Shown: one piece after another, positions 1 to 11,800 of the stretch | Layout of the letters: the number at the start of each line of letters is the position of its first letter | Position numbering within the stretch: the stretch's first letter is position 1 | Assembly (NCBI GenBank): GCA_004369045.1 | Contig: ML213524.1 | Span: forward strand, 209,646-268,596 | Source of the DNA: Heliocybe sulcata | Taxonomy: Eukaryota; Basidiomycota; Agaricomycetes; Gloeophyllales; Gloeophyllaceae | Direction of reading: 5' to 3' | DNA length: 58,951 nucleotides | Notes under the pieces: generated by a model | What the model was told of the DNA's origin: nothing | The model's input: the letters and a program-made list of their open reading frames with translations, nothing else | Databases searched by the model: none | Translations under genes and position numbers: made by a program

Positions 1-236
1 CCCCACAGGCTTTTCTACCAGTTTGGGGCATATGTTCCCACCCAGACCCACCCCATCTGTCTCCCGGCTATTTTGGGAATATGTTTTCTCCATATTGGAG
101 CTTCCGTAATACCCTTATGTCTGGCTGGTCCACGGCAGGACCACCAAGGACCATCTTCATTAGCCTACGACAGCATTGTGATAACTGTGGGCTCTTCCTG
201 CACAGCCACAGAAAGCGTATTATAATACAGCTGTAG

Positions 237-602
237 GATATATCCCTGTGTATCACAAAAGCGCTACAGCATGGCCTCTCGAACATCCACCCCGACTTCC
301 ATGCCAAGCTCCTTGTTCCCTATTGTCCAAATGACCCGAACCTCTTCCCTCAACACGAGCTCCCATGACCTTGTCCTATCATCACACCCGACGGCGAGCA
401 AGAATGGACCGTCAACGCCATCATTGACGAATGCAAACGCAAATGCGGATACCAATACTTGGTACGCTGGACTGGCTACGACGCGGCCGATGACACCTGG
501 CTCCCAGGCCGCGAACTGGAGGACTGCAAGGCTCTCAACGACTGGCTCAACAGCCACCCTCGCAACCGAGACGAAGATTCTTCAGGAGGGGGGAGAGTGT
601 AA
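237..602 (+). pseudogene. Ty3/gypsy chromovirus pol C-terminus (chromodomain), broken
   Basis: One frame reads through the tail of a Ty3/gypsy integrase. An HPDFHAKLLVPY segment (about 285-320) is the usual integrase C-terminal end. A chromodomain follows at about 402-560, with the hallmarks YQYLVRWTGY and a WLPGRELEDCKALNDWL helix. The frame ends in TAA at 600-602, overlapping the first bases of the LTR. An in-frame TGA at 366-368 sits where related elements have an arginine codon, so one C-to-T change of CGA would explain it. Another stop lies at 234-236, and nothing upstream in the window reads as pol. The element is therefore a dead 3' end whose body lies outside the window or is lost. 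Identification as a chromovirus is secure; whether the element was truncated or simply runs off the window edge cannot be told. Confidence 0.85.
585..597 (+). other. Polypurine tract of the retrotransposon
   Basis: An uninterrupted run of G and A (GGAGGGGGGAGAG) lies directly before the TG of the LTR. This is the normal position and make-up of the plus-strand primer site of LTR retrotransposons. Confidence 0.8.
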
Positions 603-971
603 TCCTGGAGGATCAGGACCACCACACCAGCCACCCACACACCCGTATATGGCTCCGGCACTGCTGCTTTCGGATACCGCCACACACCACTGCTTCGCTA
701 TCACGTTCGTGCTTCTTTCTTCTACCATATCACTGCCGCTGTCACTCGCTCTCGCTTATAAGCTGGCGAGTTCAAGTTTGTATCGTATTCCTTTTTCCCT
801 CTCTCTCTCGTGTCTTGTAATACAACGCGAGGTCCTGTTCGTCTGTGTGCGCTCTGAGTGTTGCCCGCGCCCGCGGGCTTCCACAGTGGCTGGGAAAACT
901 TTGTGATTTTATGACATTCAGTTACTCTGACCAGAAAATGGATCCCGCATGGGACCTTGCTACACATTACA
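598..971 (+). mobile_element. 3' long terminal repeat of a Ty3/gypsy element
   Basis: The segment begins TGTAAT right after the polypurine tract and ends ATTACA, a perfect 6 bp terminal inverted repeat with canonical TG...CA ends. Its 374 bp length is typical for fungal Ty3 LTRs. A TATA-like TTATAAG at 756-762 would be the core promoter. The 5' copy and target-site duplication are not in the window, so the right boundary rests on the inverted repeat alone. The downstream CSC1 gene ends about 180 bp further on, in the opposite orientation. Confidence 0.75.
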
Positions 972-1153
972 GTTGCCAAATTTCAGCACATCAGCTGGCC
1001 TTGTGAGGTGTGACCGCCAAATAGATCAAAATCATACAATAGTAGCGGTATGAATGCATGTTAGCAAACAGGAAAGCAGACAAGTACTACATCAGTGCCC
1101 CAACATACTAAATCATGTCTATCCTAGATCCTTCCTTTTCCTGGCCCATATTC

Positions 1154-4100
1154 CTACATCCTGGGGAAAGCCCCAGGAATAGTCTGCCTCCGGCGCTCGG
1201 GATGGTGGTAGTATGTTCCATGCCGCTGTTTCGACGGACTCTCTTCGGAGATTGTCGATGCTTGCTCAACTTCCCGCTGCGAGTCGGAGACCACCGAACC
1301 CAAGTCTTCGTCCGAGTCCGACTCGTCTGCAGCATCGTCAAGCCACGCTCCATCCTCCGGCAGCATAATCACTCCCGAACCGTGATCATAACTGAGGCGA
1401 TGTGATAGCGGCGGGTGCGGCCCCTCCCGCCACGGGTCAACTTGCGCAGTGCTCTGCCCGTCGGGTAGTCGTGTGTCTCGACGGGCTCCCGTACCTAAAC
1501 GCGAAGCGCGGTGCGACGTGCTGACTCGCTTTCGCAGTGTGAGCACTACTGCTTCATCTTTCTTATCCGGTTGAGGTCGCCCGTTGTTAACCAGTGCTTG
1601 GCCTTTCTTTAACGGAAGCCAAGGTTGCGGAAGGACTCCCGTAAGCGCTGGGTGACCATAACGACGTTTACCCGTACTACAAGTTATGTAAGCGTCTGAC
1701 GCAGTCCATAGTGGAATAACTCACTTGAGTACGCCGCTGTACCAATTTGCCATTGGTGGTTGTGACTGTAGAGTGTAAGTGTCAGGCAGGGCTTTTGGGC
1801 TATTAATGTGTCTAACTCGACGTACATAATCTGTCCGAGCATCTTCGGGTGCGACGTATAGTGTTTCGTCATTCTGCGCATATCTCCTGCGATTCAAATT
1901 ACTAGCGCAGATCGTCCATCAGCACCGCTCGAGTCAGTAGCAAAGCACTCACCTCTGACTCCATGTAACCGGATGTCCCGCTCTCAGTCTCACGACGTCA
2001 GCCGTCTCCTCGCCTCGCTCCACCTCATACACTGAGCTCAAGCTTACGTACTTACTGAGGGGCTTGAACATTTTGTCCGTATACCACGCCCAGGCGAGCG
2101 TGCCCAGCAGCAAAGGGCCGACGAGTGCAGATAGGATGAAGGAGGAGCGCAGAACAAAGTTACCGATCATAAAGATCTGAAAAATGATCACACCCCAGAT
2201 AAGACGTGTAAACGTGATGGGCCACGCCTGGCCTTGCGATTCGTATGGCTTGTAGAAGACTGGAAGCAAGATCAGTTGAACAGGTAGGAAGTGAATGACA
2301 AGCGCGAGGGTTGCTGACCGAAGAGGAGCTTGTATTTATATACAACATAAGCGACCCCGAAGTAGATCGCGCCAAAAATGACGATAAGCGGCTGGACGAC
2401 GCTGTACAGGATCGTGATGACGAAGATAAGTATGGCTTGGGGGTATACCACGCCGTAATTTATCATCGGTGGTGCATTGAGCTCGGCAAAGTCTGCAGTT
2501 TATATGTGAGATTAATGCGCATCGTACCCAGAAAACCAGAGATAGCTCACCCCGAGGTGTGCGTGTAACGAACAACAGCATCACTGCGCGTGGAATGATA
2601 ACCCCCAGATTGAGAAGCTGTAGCGGCATAATGCCGAGGCCTGAACACTGCCTATCAGACAACTAATGACACACAAAGCATGCAAGGCGTCCTGCAGCTC
2701 ACCTTGCAAAATAACATATGACAAGAAGAAGTGCCTACACGACACCGGTCAGTATTGACGCATACAAAGGACTCTATTCACGCAAGAGAGAAGTGTACCT
2801 ACCTCGCTCTTCCCTGCAGCAACGCCTGAGCCAGCTTCTCCGGTATCTTCGCCGGCGAGTTCGCCAAGTCGCGAACGAGCTGCCAGTAGGTGCTCGCCAA
2901 GAGGAAAATGAACACGACATTCGTAAGGAGGAAGATGAAGTATCTGGAGATTGTATGTCAGTCCATGACTTTGGGCGGCGCAATAAGAAAGACACTTGGC
3001 TTATGCTTACTTTTTGAGGAGAGAATATTCGACCCAGCTGCGAGCGCGGTAGCCCTGGAGGTATGTCAAGCCTGGATTCACGCATCAGGATACCATCAGT
3101 AACTGGCGCTCGTACGCATTTAGCTATAACGACGGAGACAAGCGTACCTTCTAGTAAGAAGGGCAACAGTGCATTCAAGGAGATCATTGCCACCGACGGC
3201 AACGAGTTCTGCACGATCGCCTGTACTTTATCGTTCCTATCGATCAGGCGGGCAAGCCAGGGCATAACCTTCTTGATCTCCTTGTAACTCAGCAAACTGG
3301 CCAGGAACGTGATGGGGACGACCCAGAACAGGAGGAGGACGCATATTGCTGAGAGGACGATGACTTCGCGAATACGCATGGCGTTCTGAGAGTGCGTCAT
3401 GTTCGCCCAGACTATATCGCGCGGCTCCGGTGCAAGATGGGTGATGCAATATGTTGGAGTTGGAGAGTGGGCGGTTTGTACGGCGATTTGCTGGGATATG
3501 CTGGGTCAGGCATGAGAGCATTGGTATACCGACAGATAAATACGTACAGCACTCGACATCTTTTCGAACGTGACAAAGGCGGTCTGCGCGGGTTTGAACT
3601 TCCCTGCCTTACGCTTGCTTTTGACAGCATCGTCCGCCTCCTTGAACCGGGCTTCCAGATACTCCAACGCGTCGACCTTGGATTTGAACCATCCTGGACG
3701 CATCGACGGCCGCTTGCGATGAGGAACGACAAGTCTTGATTGCTGCGCTTCCAACGAGGACGGCTCGCCGTCAGTGTAGGCCGGTGCGCTATTCGACGGG
3801 TCATAGGCCTCGACAGTGCTGGGGTTGCCGACATACTTCACCCAAGCGGCTTCGAGATTCAACAAAGCGTTGGTCCGCTTATCAAGAAGAGCCTTGAGAT
3901 TCCCGACCTCGCGACAAATGGTAGCGCTCTCCACACTGAGATTCATGTTCTCGAAATACTCCGCTACAGCGCGCTCGCTTTGCAGATGCTTGGGGATATC
4001 TGTGATCATAACGGTGCGTGCCGGGATGGAGTGTACGAGCTCGAGGGAGAAGAGCTGACGTGCTCGGATGAAGCGGCGATAGTTCTTCTGTATGAAGTAC

Positions 4101-4903
4101 AGAGCGAGACCGGTGAAGAGGTATGTGAAGAGAAGATGAATGGTTAAGTAAGAATTGGCATCGCTGATGAGGTCTAACCAGTCCTTGGACTGGCCAGGTT
4201 TGGTGGGCTGCGTAGAGTTAGGCGCAAAAGCGTACGGCGCGGTGGGCCAGTCATTGTCTTCGTCTTCGTCCCCAATGCCGAGATTACTCTGCACAGGTTA
4301 AGTAAGTTGTATGCACCACTAGGAATGATACTTACTCTGAGGTTGATGGGCATTAGGGTGAATGTGGCAAAAATGGAGCAGACAGAGAATAGGTAGAAGG
4401 ACATCTTGAAGAAGTTGAGTAGCTAGAGGGACAGACAGTGTCAAACCTGGAAATAAGCAACATTGGACAGCAGGACGCACCACGGCGGCATCTAATCCCA
4501 CAATCTGCAGAACAGTAAATTCGGATGTTCGTATCGTAGGTAAGATCCATCCAAAGAATGCTTCGTGAGCATGCGCTTCGTGGGGAGAAAAGCCTGCCAC
4601 TGGTCTGAGTTCGAGCTCCAAGAAACCGTAGAAGGCGACGCACCTTTCAGTTTCGTTCGTGGAGCGAACAACAGTGGCCATCGCTTCCGAGAGTATGAGA
4701 AGATCAGAAACGAGATAAGTCCAATGGTGGCGGACAAGGTTAGCTGCGTCGTAAACCAGGGTCCCTCGAATTTATCTTTAAATCGCAATCATAAGTCCGC
4801 CATCCCGAGGAAGAGTGATTTCCGTACAAGTTGGTGGTGAGCCCGGCGGAGGGCCCGCGGGGTCGTCCCAAGAGCCATTGTACGCGGTCAGCGGCCACTC
4901 CAT
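1154..4903 (-). CDS. CSC1/OSCA-family mechanosensitive ion channel (DUF221/RSN1_7TM)
   Basis: Predicted 998-residue multi-pass membrane channel of the CSC1/OSCA/TMEM63 family, which gates cation flux under osmotic or mechanical stress. Joined in phase, the 14 exons are 4828-4903, 4644-4775, 4481-4593, 4336-4422, 3548-4288, 3148-3490, 3011-3071, 2803-2943, 2703-2734, 2551-2640, 2319-2492, 1953-2259, 1725-1901 and 1154-1676. In order: an N-terminal helix with the conserved LLFAPRTKLKG and AFFGWILPT segments (early DUF221 region); a long cytosolic loop with RTVMITDIPKHL; the signature APEPRDIVWANM entering the 7-helix core; and LSYVILQGLGIMPLQLLN within the core. The C-terminus is a hydrophilic tail ending RRRQTIPGAFPRM. 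The start at 4903 is chosen because the next exon has an in-frame stop just upstream and only splicing to the MEWPLTAYN exon opens it. It shares a 228 bp promoter with the light-chain gene. Confidence 0.93.
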
Positions 4904-5131
4904 CTCTGTAATGGAGTGTCAATGACGCTTGAGAGTCTGGCACGTAAGACACGCTTGCCTTCGCTGTAGTAGATGGTGTGCAGGCCACAAGTCGCGTACG
5001 CGCAGCAAGCAGGTGGCCAAGCTCCTATTTGGTGAAGTCGCGTCGGTTCTGATTCCAGCGCGTCTAATTAACTAGCACTTTCCTCCCCTTCTCGTCATCC
5101 GCTCGATTATTGCATATCAACACTACTAGCC
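4904..5131. promoter_or_regulatory. Shared divergent promoter of the CSC1 and Cdc4 genes
   Basis: Only 228 bp separate the two start codons. A pyrimidine-rich tract (about 5080-5095) precedes the light-chain start. No clear TATA box is visible for either direction. The assignment rests on geometry. Confidence 0.5.
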
Positions 5132-5864
5132 ATGGCGAGTATCATAGTCTCTGCTTTAGTCCCTAGTGCTTATTAGATCTGCTCACCCACAGAGTGACAA
5201 CGCCGGTACTGTAACCGCTTCTACTTCTTAGGAGACCGAGTCTCATGTAGCGGTCACTGCAGAATACAAGGAGGCCTTCGCGCTGTTCGATAAGAAGGGC
5301 ACAGGCGCCGTGCCCAGAGAGACTCTCGGCGACCTTCTGCGGGCACTAGGGCAGAACCCGACGCAAGCTGAGGTTGCTGAGATCGTTGCGAGTGCACCTC
5401 GAGAAGGTGTGTGACCTGACATTCATCCGTGCATACTCTGAACTTCGGAAATCTTGCCTGGATCAGTGGACTACAAGGCTTTCCTGACGATCCTTAACCG
5501 TCCAGATGGATTCAAGCCAGCAGGAACAGCGGGTACGCTCGTCCGTGGACCTCTCTTCCGTTACTACAGTCACTCATTCCTAGCGATCTTACTCTAGAGG
5601 AGTTCATCCGTGGTTTCCAGGTGTTCGACAAGGAAGGAAACGGGTTTATTGGCGCGGGCGAGCTGCGATACGTGCTCACGCAGCTTGGGGAGAAGATGAC
5701 AGATGAGGAGGTCGACGAGCTGTTGAAGGGTGTGCAAATCGGCGCGTGAGTGTCTTCTTCTCCGCTGTGTATCTCATATGATCTGGGACTGATATGGCTG
5801 GGTCTTGGGCAGGGACGGTAACGTCAACTACGAGTCCTTTGTTCGGACAATCTTGAGCCAGTAA
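5132..5864 (+). CDS. cdc4: Myosin essential light chain, Cdc4-type EF-hand protein
   Basis: Predicted 145-residue EF-hand protein matching the fission-yeast Cdc4 type. Cdc4 binds IQ motifs of class II and V myosins and is required for the contractile actomyosin ring. Recognisable blocks are [17 protein letters not shown] (first, degenerate hand), [59 protein letters not shown] and [11 protein letters not shown]. Exons: 5132-5134, 5193-5205, 5251-5406, 5467-5532, 5598-5745 and 5813-5864, total 438 nt. The loops keep few canonical calcium ligands, as expected for Cdc4, so it is probably not a calcium sensor. The first intron follows the ATG directly and needs a GC donor (GCGAGT) to give MSDNA. 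The third exon could alternatively begin at 5261 (after the CAG at 5258-5260) rather than 5251. Confidence 0.88.
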
Positions 5865-6795
5865 ACTCAGGTTGACTGGGTTAGGCTGGCATCTTCCATC
5901 ATAACAAGATACATATCTTGCATTGGTGTATTTACGATCGGTAACGATACCCATTCTATCACATTACTTCGACTGCTCTGGCACACCATCGACCAGGCTC
6001 GACCAGGCGTCCCGGACAAGTAATAGCTACCCGCGTCAAGCTATGCAGCAATAACGCAAGTAAACACAGACATCCCTAGCGTCCAGAATTCGCCTGCTCT
6101 ATAACAGAAAGCGCTCTAATACAAACTCTTTCGCTATAGCTCAGGAATCCGTATATGAAAGTACTGTGAGTACGCTCACTCGATTGACTAACGCTCTAAC
6201 TTGCATGCCTCCGATGCACGCCAGGGGTACAACCCGTCTAGACTTGTCAATTCAATAGCGTCGACTGCCGCAAAACCAATCAGAGATAGGAAGGCTGCAA
6301 TCGTCAGGCCACCGTTCAGTATGAGCAACTCCCGGTCCCATCGCAACTATTCCGAACCTTCTCGCAGTATCGTCGAGGAAGGAGCGCCGGACATCCTGAG
6401 GTATACATGATAACACATTTGTCTTCGCACGTCTATCCTCCAGACACACATCCAGCCCAGGTTTGCAGCCTAGTATTACGCCTCAGCTTGCTTGCTGGTT
6501 GTTATTCTAGCTAGGCAGCTGAGGCGTTCAAGTACATTTGCCGCAGAGAAATAACTGTGAATCCAGTTGGCCTAGAGAAAGTAGACGACGGCGCGCTGGC
6601 TGTCCATGTATTGCTAGAGGAGCTTCGAACTCGAATCAGACTCTCGTCTACACCTCCCGATGGCTGTGCTCACCGCGTGGCATGGCATTGTGGCGGGTGG
6701 ATCGAAAGCTTCTCTGGAGAGCAATGCATCGCGAGCAGCACAGATGGAACTCTATGGTGCTAAGCCTTGGAGTACGCAAACCCCCTATATGTGTA
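5865..6795. other. Intergenic stretch, no gene assigned
   Basis: About 930 bp between the light-chain stop and the UBX gene stop. Open frames are short. Two are mildly suggestive: a plus-strand frame ending at 6763 with four cysteines, and a minus-strand hydrophobic segment at about 6200-6330. Neither could be joined to a start and stop with good splice sites. Confidence 0.5.
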
Positions 6796-8684
6796 CTAAG
6801 ACTCCTCATCACTCTCCGTCTCATACCCATCTTCCTCACCCTTCTCATCGCCCTCCCCCTTCTCCCTCTGCACCATCTCCACAACTAACTGTGCCCCACC
6901 CTGCAGCTCCTGCACATCCGCAAGACACCTCTCCGGATGCCACTCCAGCTCTCTCCTCGGGAAAGTCGTCGCAAGCTTGAATCCCCACCACTCATCTGCT
7001 CCAAGCGCCTCGATCTGCTCTAACACGTCCTTATCCCCAAATGCACCCTCCTCCGACGTTTTGGACTCGACGGAGAGTAGGGATGCATCCACATAGGCGT
7101 ACAGTTGCGTGAGAGTTGTCTTGGGATCCAGCGCAAGCACAAGCCGTCCCCCGCTGGGGCTCCTCACCGCAACCCTTACCGCCTGTCTTCCCTTCTCAAC
7201 CTCCCTCACAGTCTGCCTCGCCCAGCCCCTCATCCTTGTCTTTACCCTCTCAACCCCCTCCCTCCTCTTCCTCTCACTCTCCCTTTCATCCTCCCTCCTT
7301 CTTGCCTCCTCCTTCTCCCTCTTCTCCACCGCCATCTTCTCCCTAATCCTCTGCTCGTCCCTCCTCGCAGCTTCTTGAAATGCTCGGTCCTGCTCTTCGA
7401 GGAGCTGGCGGTCGCGGTTTTGGCGCGCGCGAGTGGCGCGGGTGCGCTCGAGGAAGGGGGTGACGCGGGGCAGGAGCTGGTCTGAGAGGTGGCTGAGGAG
7501 AGCGGACGCGGAGGCGGTGGTGAGGCCTTGGTGACGGGAGAGGACAGTTAAAGCGGGAGTTTCGCTGCGCGTGGTGGACGAGGAGCCGGTGGTCCGGCGG
7601 GGTTGTAGGGCAAGAAAGGCGACAAAGGGGAAGGTCGTTGCTTGCAGTTTTTGAGAAGCTAGAATAATAGTCAGCATCTGGAGATTGCAAGAGGCATGCT
7701 AGTCGACGGCGTACCGCTCCAGGCGTCGGGATCTCGGACGTCACCTCCCCACACTACAAAGTTATTAGAGTGCATCAAGTGCACCAGCTTAGGATGGGTC
7801 AACGTTGCCCTAGGATCGGTTGAGCGTCAGATGTCACCTTGACCGTCGCACCAAGACCGACCTCTTGAATTCGGCAACATCGTCATGCTCCTCGCTGACA
7901 AGCACCACACATCCAACTCTTGTCTCCCTCTCACATTTCCTCAAAGCCTCCTCGTAACTGCTCACCACAAAGTCCGGTAGGACCTTCTTTCCATCACCCG
8001 CAGCCGCCTCCAAATCCTCCAGCGATGTACCCAGCAAGCCCGCCCTGCTGATGCATGTGGCGCCAGTCTCCTCCTCGAGAGCGCGCACCCATCTATCCGC
8101 TGCAGCATTCGGGTCGGTGGACTTTGGGGGCCTCCGGAGGAATGTAAGCGATGAAAATCGCGTGGTAGAGAGACCGAGGGGGAGGCGGAAGACGAGGAAG
8201 ATGGTGCGCAGGATGCCGGAGAGGAGGTGGAAGGGAAATGTGAGGATGGAGAGGAGCATGCTGGGACGAAGGTAGTAAAAGATGGTAGAAGTATTGCTCT
8301 GGCTGGACTAGGCGACGGTAGAAGGAAGGAAAGAGACGTCAGTCACACAGGTATCAAGAGCGCTGGGCCTGCGTAACTTACCTGTTGATTCCTCCGACTG
8401 CCCGGGGCTAAGTGACGCTCGCCATTGCTGGCCAAAGCGCTATTTGAAGCAGACCTTCCAGTGATGAGGGCAGATGTATCCTGGTCGCCAAAGAGGATAT
8501 TCGCCGCTTTCTTGGAAACGTTAGCGTCTCTGCACGTTACTTCGACTGAGCATTCGACGCGCACCTCGATGTCCCAGTCAACGCTTTCGAGCACGTTGAT
8601 GGCCGCCTCAGCATCACAGTTGCCGTCTGTTATGGCTTGAAGCTGGGAGACCGCCTCCCTCTGGCCTGGGTCTAAGTTGTCCAT
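6796..8684 (-). CDS. UBA-UAS-UBX domain protein (FAF2/UBXD8, Ubx2-like ERAD factor)
   Basis: Predicted 550-residue protein that would recruit Cdc48/p97 to the ER membrane during ERAD. Exons: 8565-8684, 8382-8510, 7862-8307, 7715-7809 and 6796-7658 (1653 nt). Order of parts: a UBA-like helix bundle (about 1-50; QAITDGNCDAEAAINVLESV then KAANILFG); a hydrophobic hairpin starting MLLSILTFPFHLLSG that anchors it in the ER leaflet; a thioredoxin-like UAS domain with FVVWGGDVRD; and a long charged coiled coil (REKMAVEKREKEEARRRED). The UBX fold follows, with VRSPSGGRLVLALDPKTTL and TFPRRE occupying the cis-proline loop position. The acidic tail ends YETESDEES. Intron 1 interrupts the UBA domain. 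The intron at 7810-7861 was placed by matching the family's EFKR-x-TL junction. Confidence 0.9.
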
Positions 8685-8884
8685 TGCAGTGAGAAGAAAG
8701 AGACAGTACGTCCAGTCTAAGTCGTGCTTTCAAGCGAGCAGGAGCATGTCATAGGCACCGCTCTCGTCACGCAAACGGTAAATTGTTCTCACAATCATTA
8801 CAGTACGCCTGTGCAATTTCTGAGTAACCTCTATTTTTAGCCGGCATTCTTCTCCCTTTGCCTCCATTCGTACGCGCTGATAAA
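8685..8884. promoter_or_regulatory. Shared divergent promoter of the UBX and MTR4 genes
   Basis: Exactly 200 bp lie between the two start codons. An AT-rich CTATTTTTAG motif sits about 50 bp upstream of the MTR4 start. The assignment rests on geometry; no further sites were recognised. Confidence 0.5.
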
Positions 8885-11800
8885 ATGGATCTTTTCTCCT
8901 TCCTCGACGACACTCGCGACGGTCATGACAGCGTATCGGATACAGAGGACTTTACAATGGAGGCGGCCGAGGCAAAAGACGTACCGAAGAAGCGCAAGGC
9001 GGACACTCCGGACGGCAAGCCTGCAGAGAACGTAGATGCAGACGGAAGTGCGGCCAAAAAGCCGCGTCTCGCGTCCCCAAGGCCAGAGGTAGTCGACGAG
9101 GTGGAAATTGAGGCCAAGCGGGAGGTTGCAGCGAGTGCAGGTCTTACCGGAGCTGCCGTGGAAAGCGGGTCGCGGTTAGAGCTTAGACATCAAGTGCGTT
9201 CTGTGCTATGGCTGCTAGTATTTGACCTTAGTTGCATAAATAGGTCCGTCATCAAGTTGCAGTACCACAGGGATACGATTACATTCCTATAGCGAACCAT
9301 GTCCCTCCCGCTAAGCCTGCAAGAGAGTACAAGTTCACCCTCGATCCATTTCAGCAAGTCTCCGTACATGCGATCCAGCGGAATGAGAGTGTGCTCGTTT
9401 CCGCGCACACTAGTGCTGGGAAGACTGTTGTTGCTGAGTACGCGATAGCGCAGTGCTTGCAGAACAAGCAGCGCGTTATTTACACAAGTCCAATCAAGGT
9501 ATCTGAGGAACATGTCGCTAGTGTGCGGATGCTTACCTAGATATCTTGTAGGCCCTCAGTAATCAGAAGTACCGTGAAATGCTTGCTGAGTTCGGAGATG
9601 TTGGCCTAATGACTGGCGATGTCACCATCAACCCATCCGCGACATGCCTAGTAATGACAACAGAGGTGTGTTTTAGTCGTCATTCAACTCACGGTCCTCC
9701 CATAACCGGTCCTCATATTCAGATTCTCCGTTCCATGCTCTACCGCGGGTCCGAAATCATGCGTGAAGTTGGCTGGGTCGTCTTCGACGAGATCCACTAC
9801 ATGCGCGACAAAGAACGCGGCGTGGTCTGGGAAGAGACAATCATCCTCCTTCCGCACTCCGTGCGTTACGTCTTCCTCTCCGCTACTATTCCCAACGCGA
9901 TGCAATTCGCCGAGTGGATATGCAAATCGCACGAACAGCCGTGTCACGTGGTGTACACGGATTTCCGGCCGACACCGTTGCAGCATTATCTTTTCCCTGC
10001 TGGCGGTGAAGGTATCTACCTCGTGCTGAATGAGAAGGGTGAATTTAGGGAGGATAACTTCACGAAGGCAATGGGGATGCTCCAAGAGAAGCAAGGAGAG
10101 GATCCTGCTGATCCTAAGAGTGGAAGGGGGAGGAAGGGGAAGACAAAGAAGGGCGGTGAAAAGAAAGGTAAGCTTTAGAACGGACAGAAGAATCCGAACG
10201 TCCCTCTGAACTCGATTTTACAGGACCCTCTGATATCCAAAAGATTGTCAAAATGATTATGCAAAAGAATTACAACCCTGTGATCATCTTTGCCTTCAGC
10301 AAGCGCGAATGTGAGGCCCTCGCCTTAGCCATGTCGAAATTCGAGTTCAACTCGGCCGACGAGCAGGACCTCGTGTCGAATATTTTCGACAGCGCGATCC
10401 AGAACCTGTCCCCAGACGACCGGCAGCTACCTCAAATTGCCAATCTGCTCCCCTTGCTGAAGCGCGGCATCGGTATTCATCACGGCGGTCTTCTGCCCAT
10501 TCTCAAAGAGGTCATCGAGATTCTGTTCCAAGAAGGGCTGATCAAAGCCCTGTTCGCAACCGAGACCTTCTCAATTGGTCTGAACATGCCTGCAAAGACT
10601 GTTGTCTTCACTGCTGCACGCAAGTTCGACGGCAGAGAGTTCCGAACTCTGTCCTCGGGCGAGTACATTCAGATGTCAGGGCGAGCGGGGCGGCGAGGCC
10701 TGGATGACCGTGGTGTTGTCATCCTGATGTGTGACGAGAAGCTCGAGCCGCAGGGCGCACTGCAGATGATCAAGGGCGAGGCGGATAGATTGGACTCGGC
10801 GTTTCACCTTGGATATAATATGGTGTTGAATTTAATGAAGGTGGAGGGGATCAGTCCCGAGTTTATGCTGGAACGCTGTTTCTTCCAGTTCCAGAATAGC
10901 GCGGGGGTGCCGCTGTTGGAGGATGGTGCGTCTTCGCCCTGATTCTAGGGCTGCCAGCATGGTGTGCTCATTGACCTTTGGTAGAGCTGGCGAGAGAGGA
11001 AGTGGCGATGCGAGCTATCACAATTGCAGACGAGCAGCTGGTTGCGGATTATTATTCGTACCGCCAGCAGCTCGAACAGATGTCCGCTGACTTCCGCGAC
11101 GTTATCACGCATCCCAACTACTGCTTGCCTTTCCTCCAGCCAGGCCGGCTCGTAAAGGTCAAGTACCAGACGCTGGACTTTGGTTGGGGCGTGATCATAA
11201 ACTATCACAAGAGGTTGCCGCCAAAGGTATGACAGTGCAGTAATCAGTCCACCGTCTATTTACTGAACCACTGCCCATATTTATAGAACAGACCCATGCC
11301 TGTGACGGAGGAAGTTCCTCCACATGAGCAGTACATCGTCGACGTCCTTCTCAACTGCGCAACCGGTTCTTCCGTCTCGAAAGACCGGATGCCTGCGAAT
11401 GTCCCGCCTACACCGGGTGGAGTGCAGCCTTGCCAACCCGGTCAGATGGGAGAACCCCTTGTTGTCCCTATTTTACTTTCTGCTCTGGATGCGATCAGTT
11501 ATTTGAGGATATTCTTGCCCAAGGATATCCGTGCGCAGCAGGCGAGGGAGACGGTGTGGAAGAGCGTCATGGAAGTGCAGAAGCGGTTCCCTGATGGGAT
11601 TGCGCTGCTGGATCCCGTACAGAATATGGAGATTAAAGATGAGAAATTCCAGCAGCTCGTAAAGGTAAGATCTCAATTGTGGGCTCTGGTTATGACTGGT
11701 GGTTTACAAGGCGTTGCGATGCAGAAAATTGACGTCATGGAGAAGAAACTCACGTCCAGCCCGTTACATAAGGACTCGCGATTGCCAGAGCTTTACACGC

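Noticed and set aside
1-236. Possible coding relic left of the chromodomain, on either strand
   Set aside because: No integrase or transposase motif could be read. Stops are frequent.
7105-7485. Long plus-strand frames rich in Pro, Leu and Ser over the UBX coiled-coil exon
   Set aside because: They are the reverse shadow of a charged, GC-biased coding exon.
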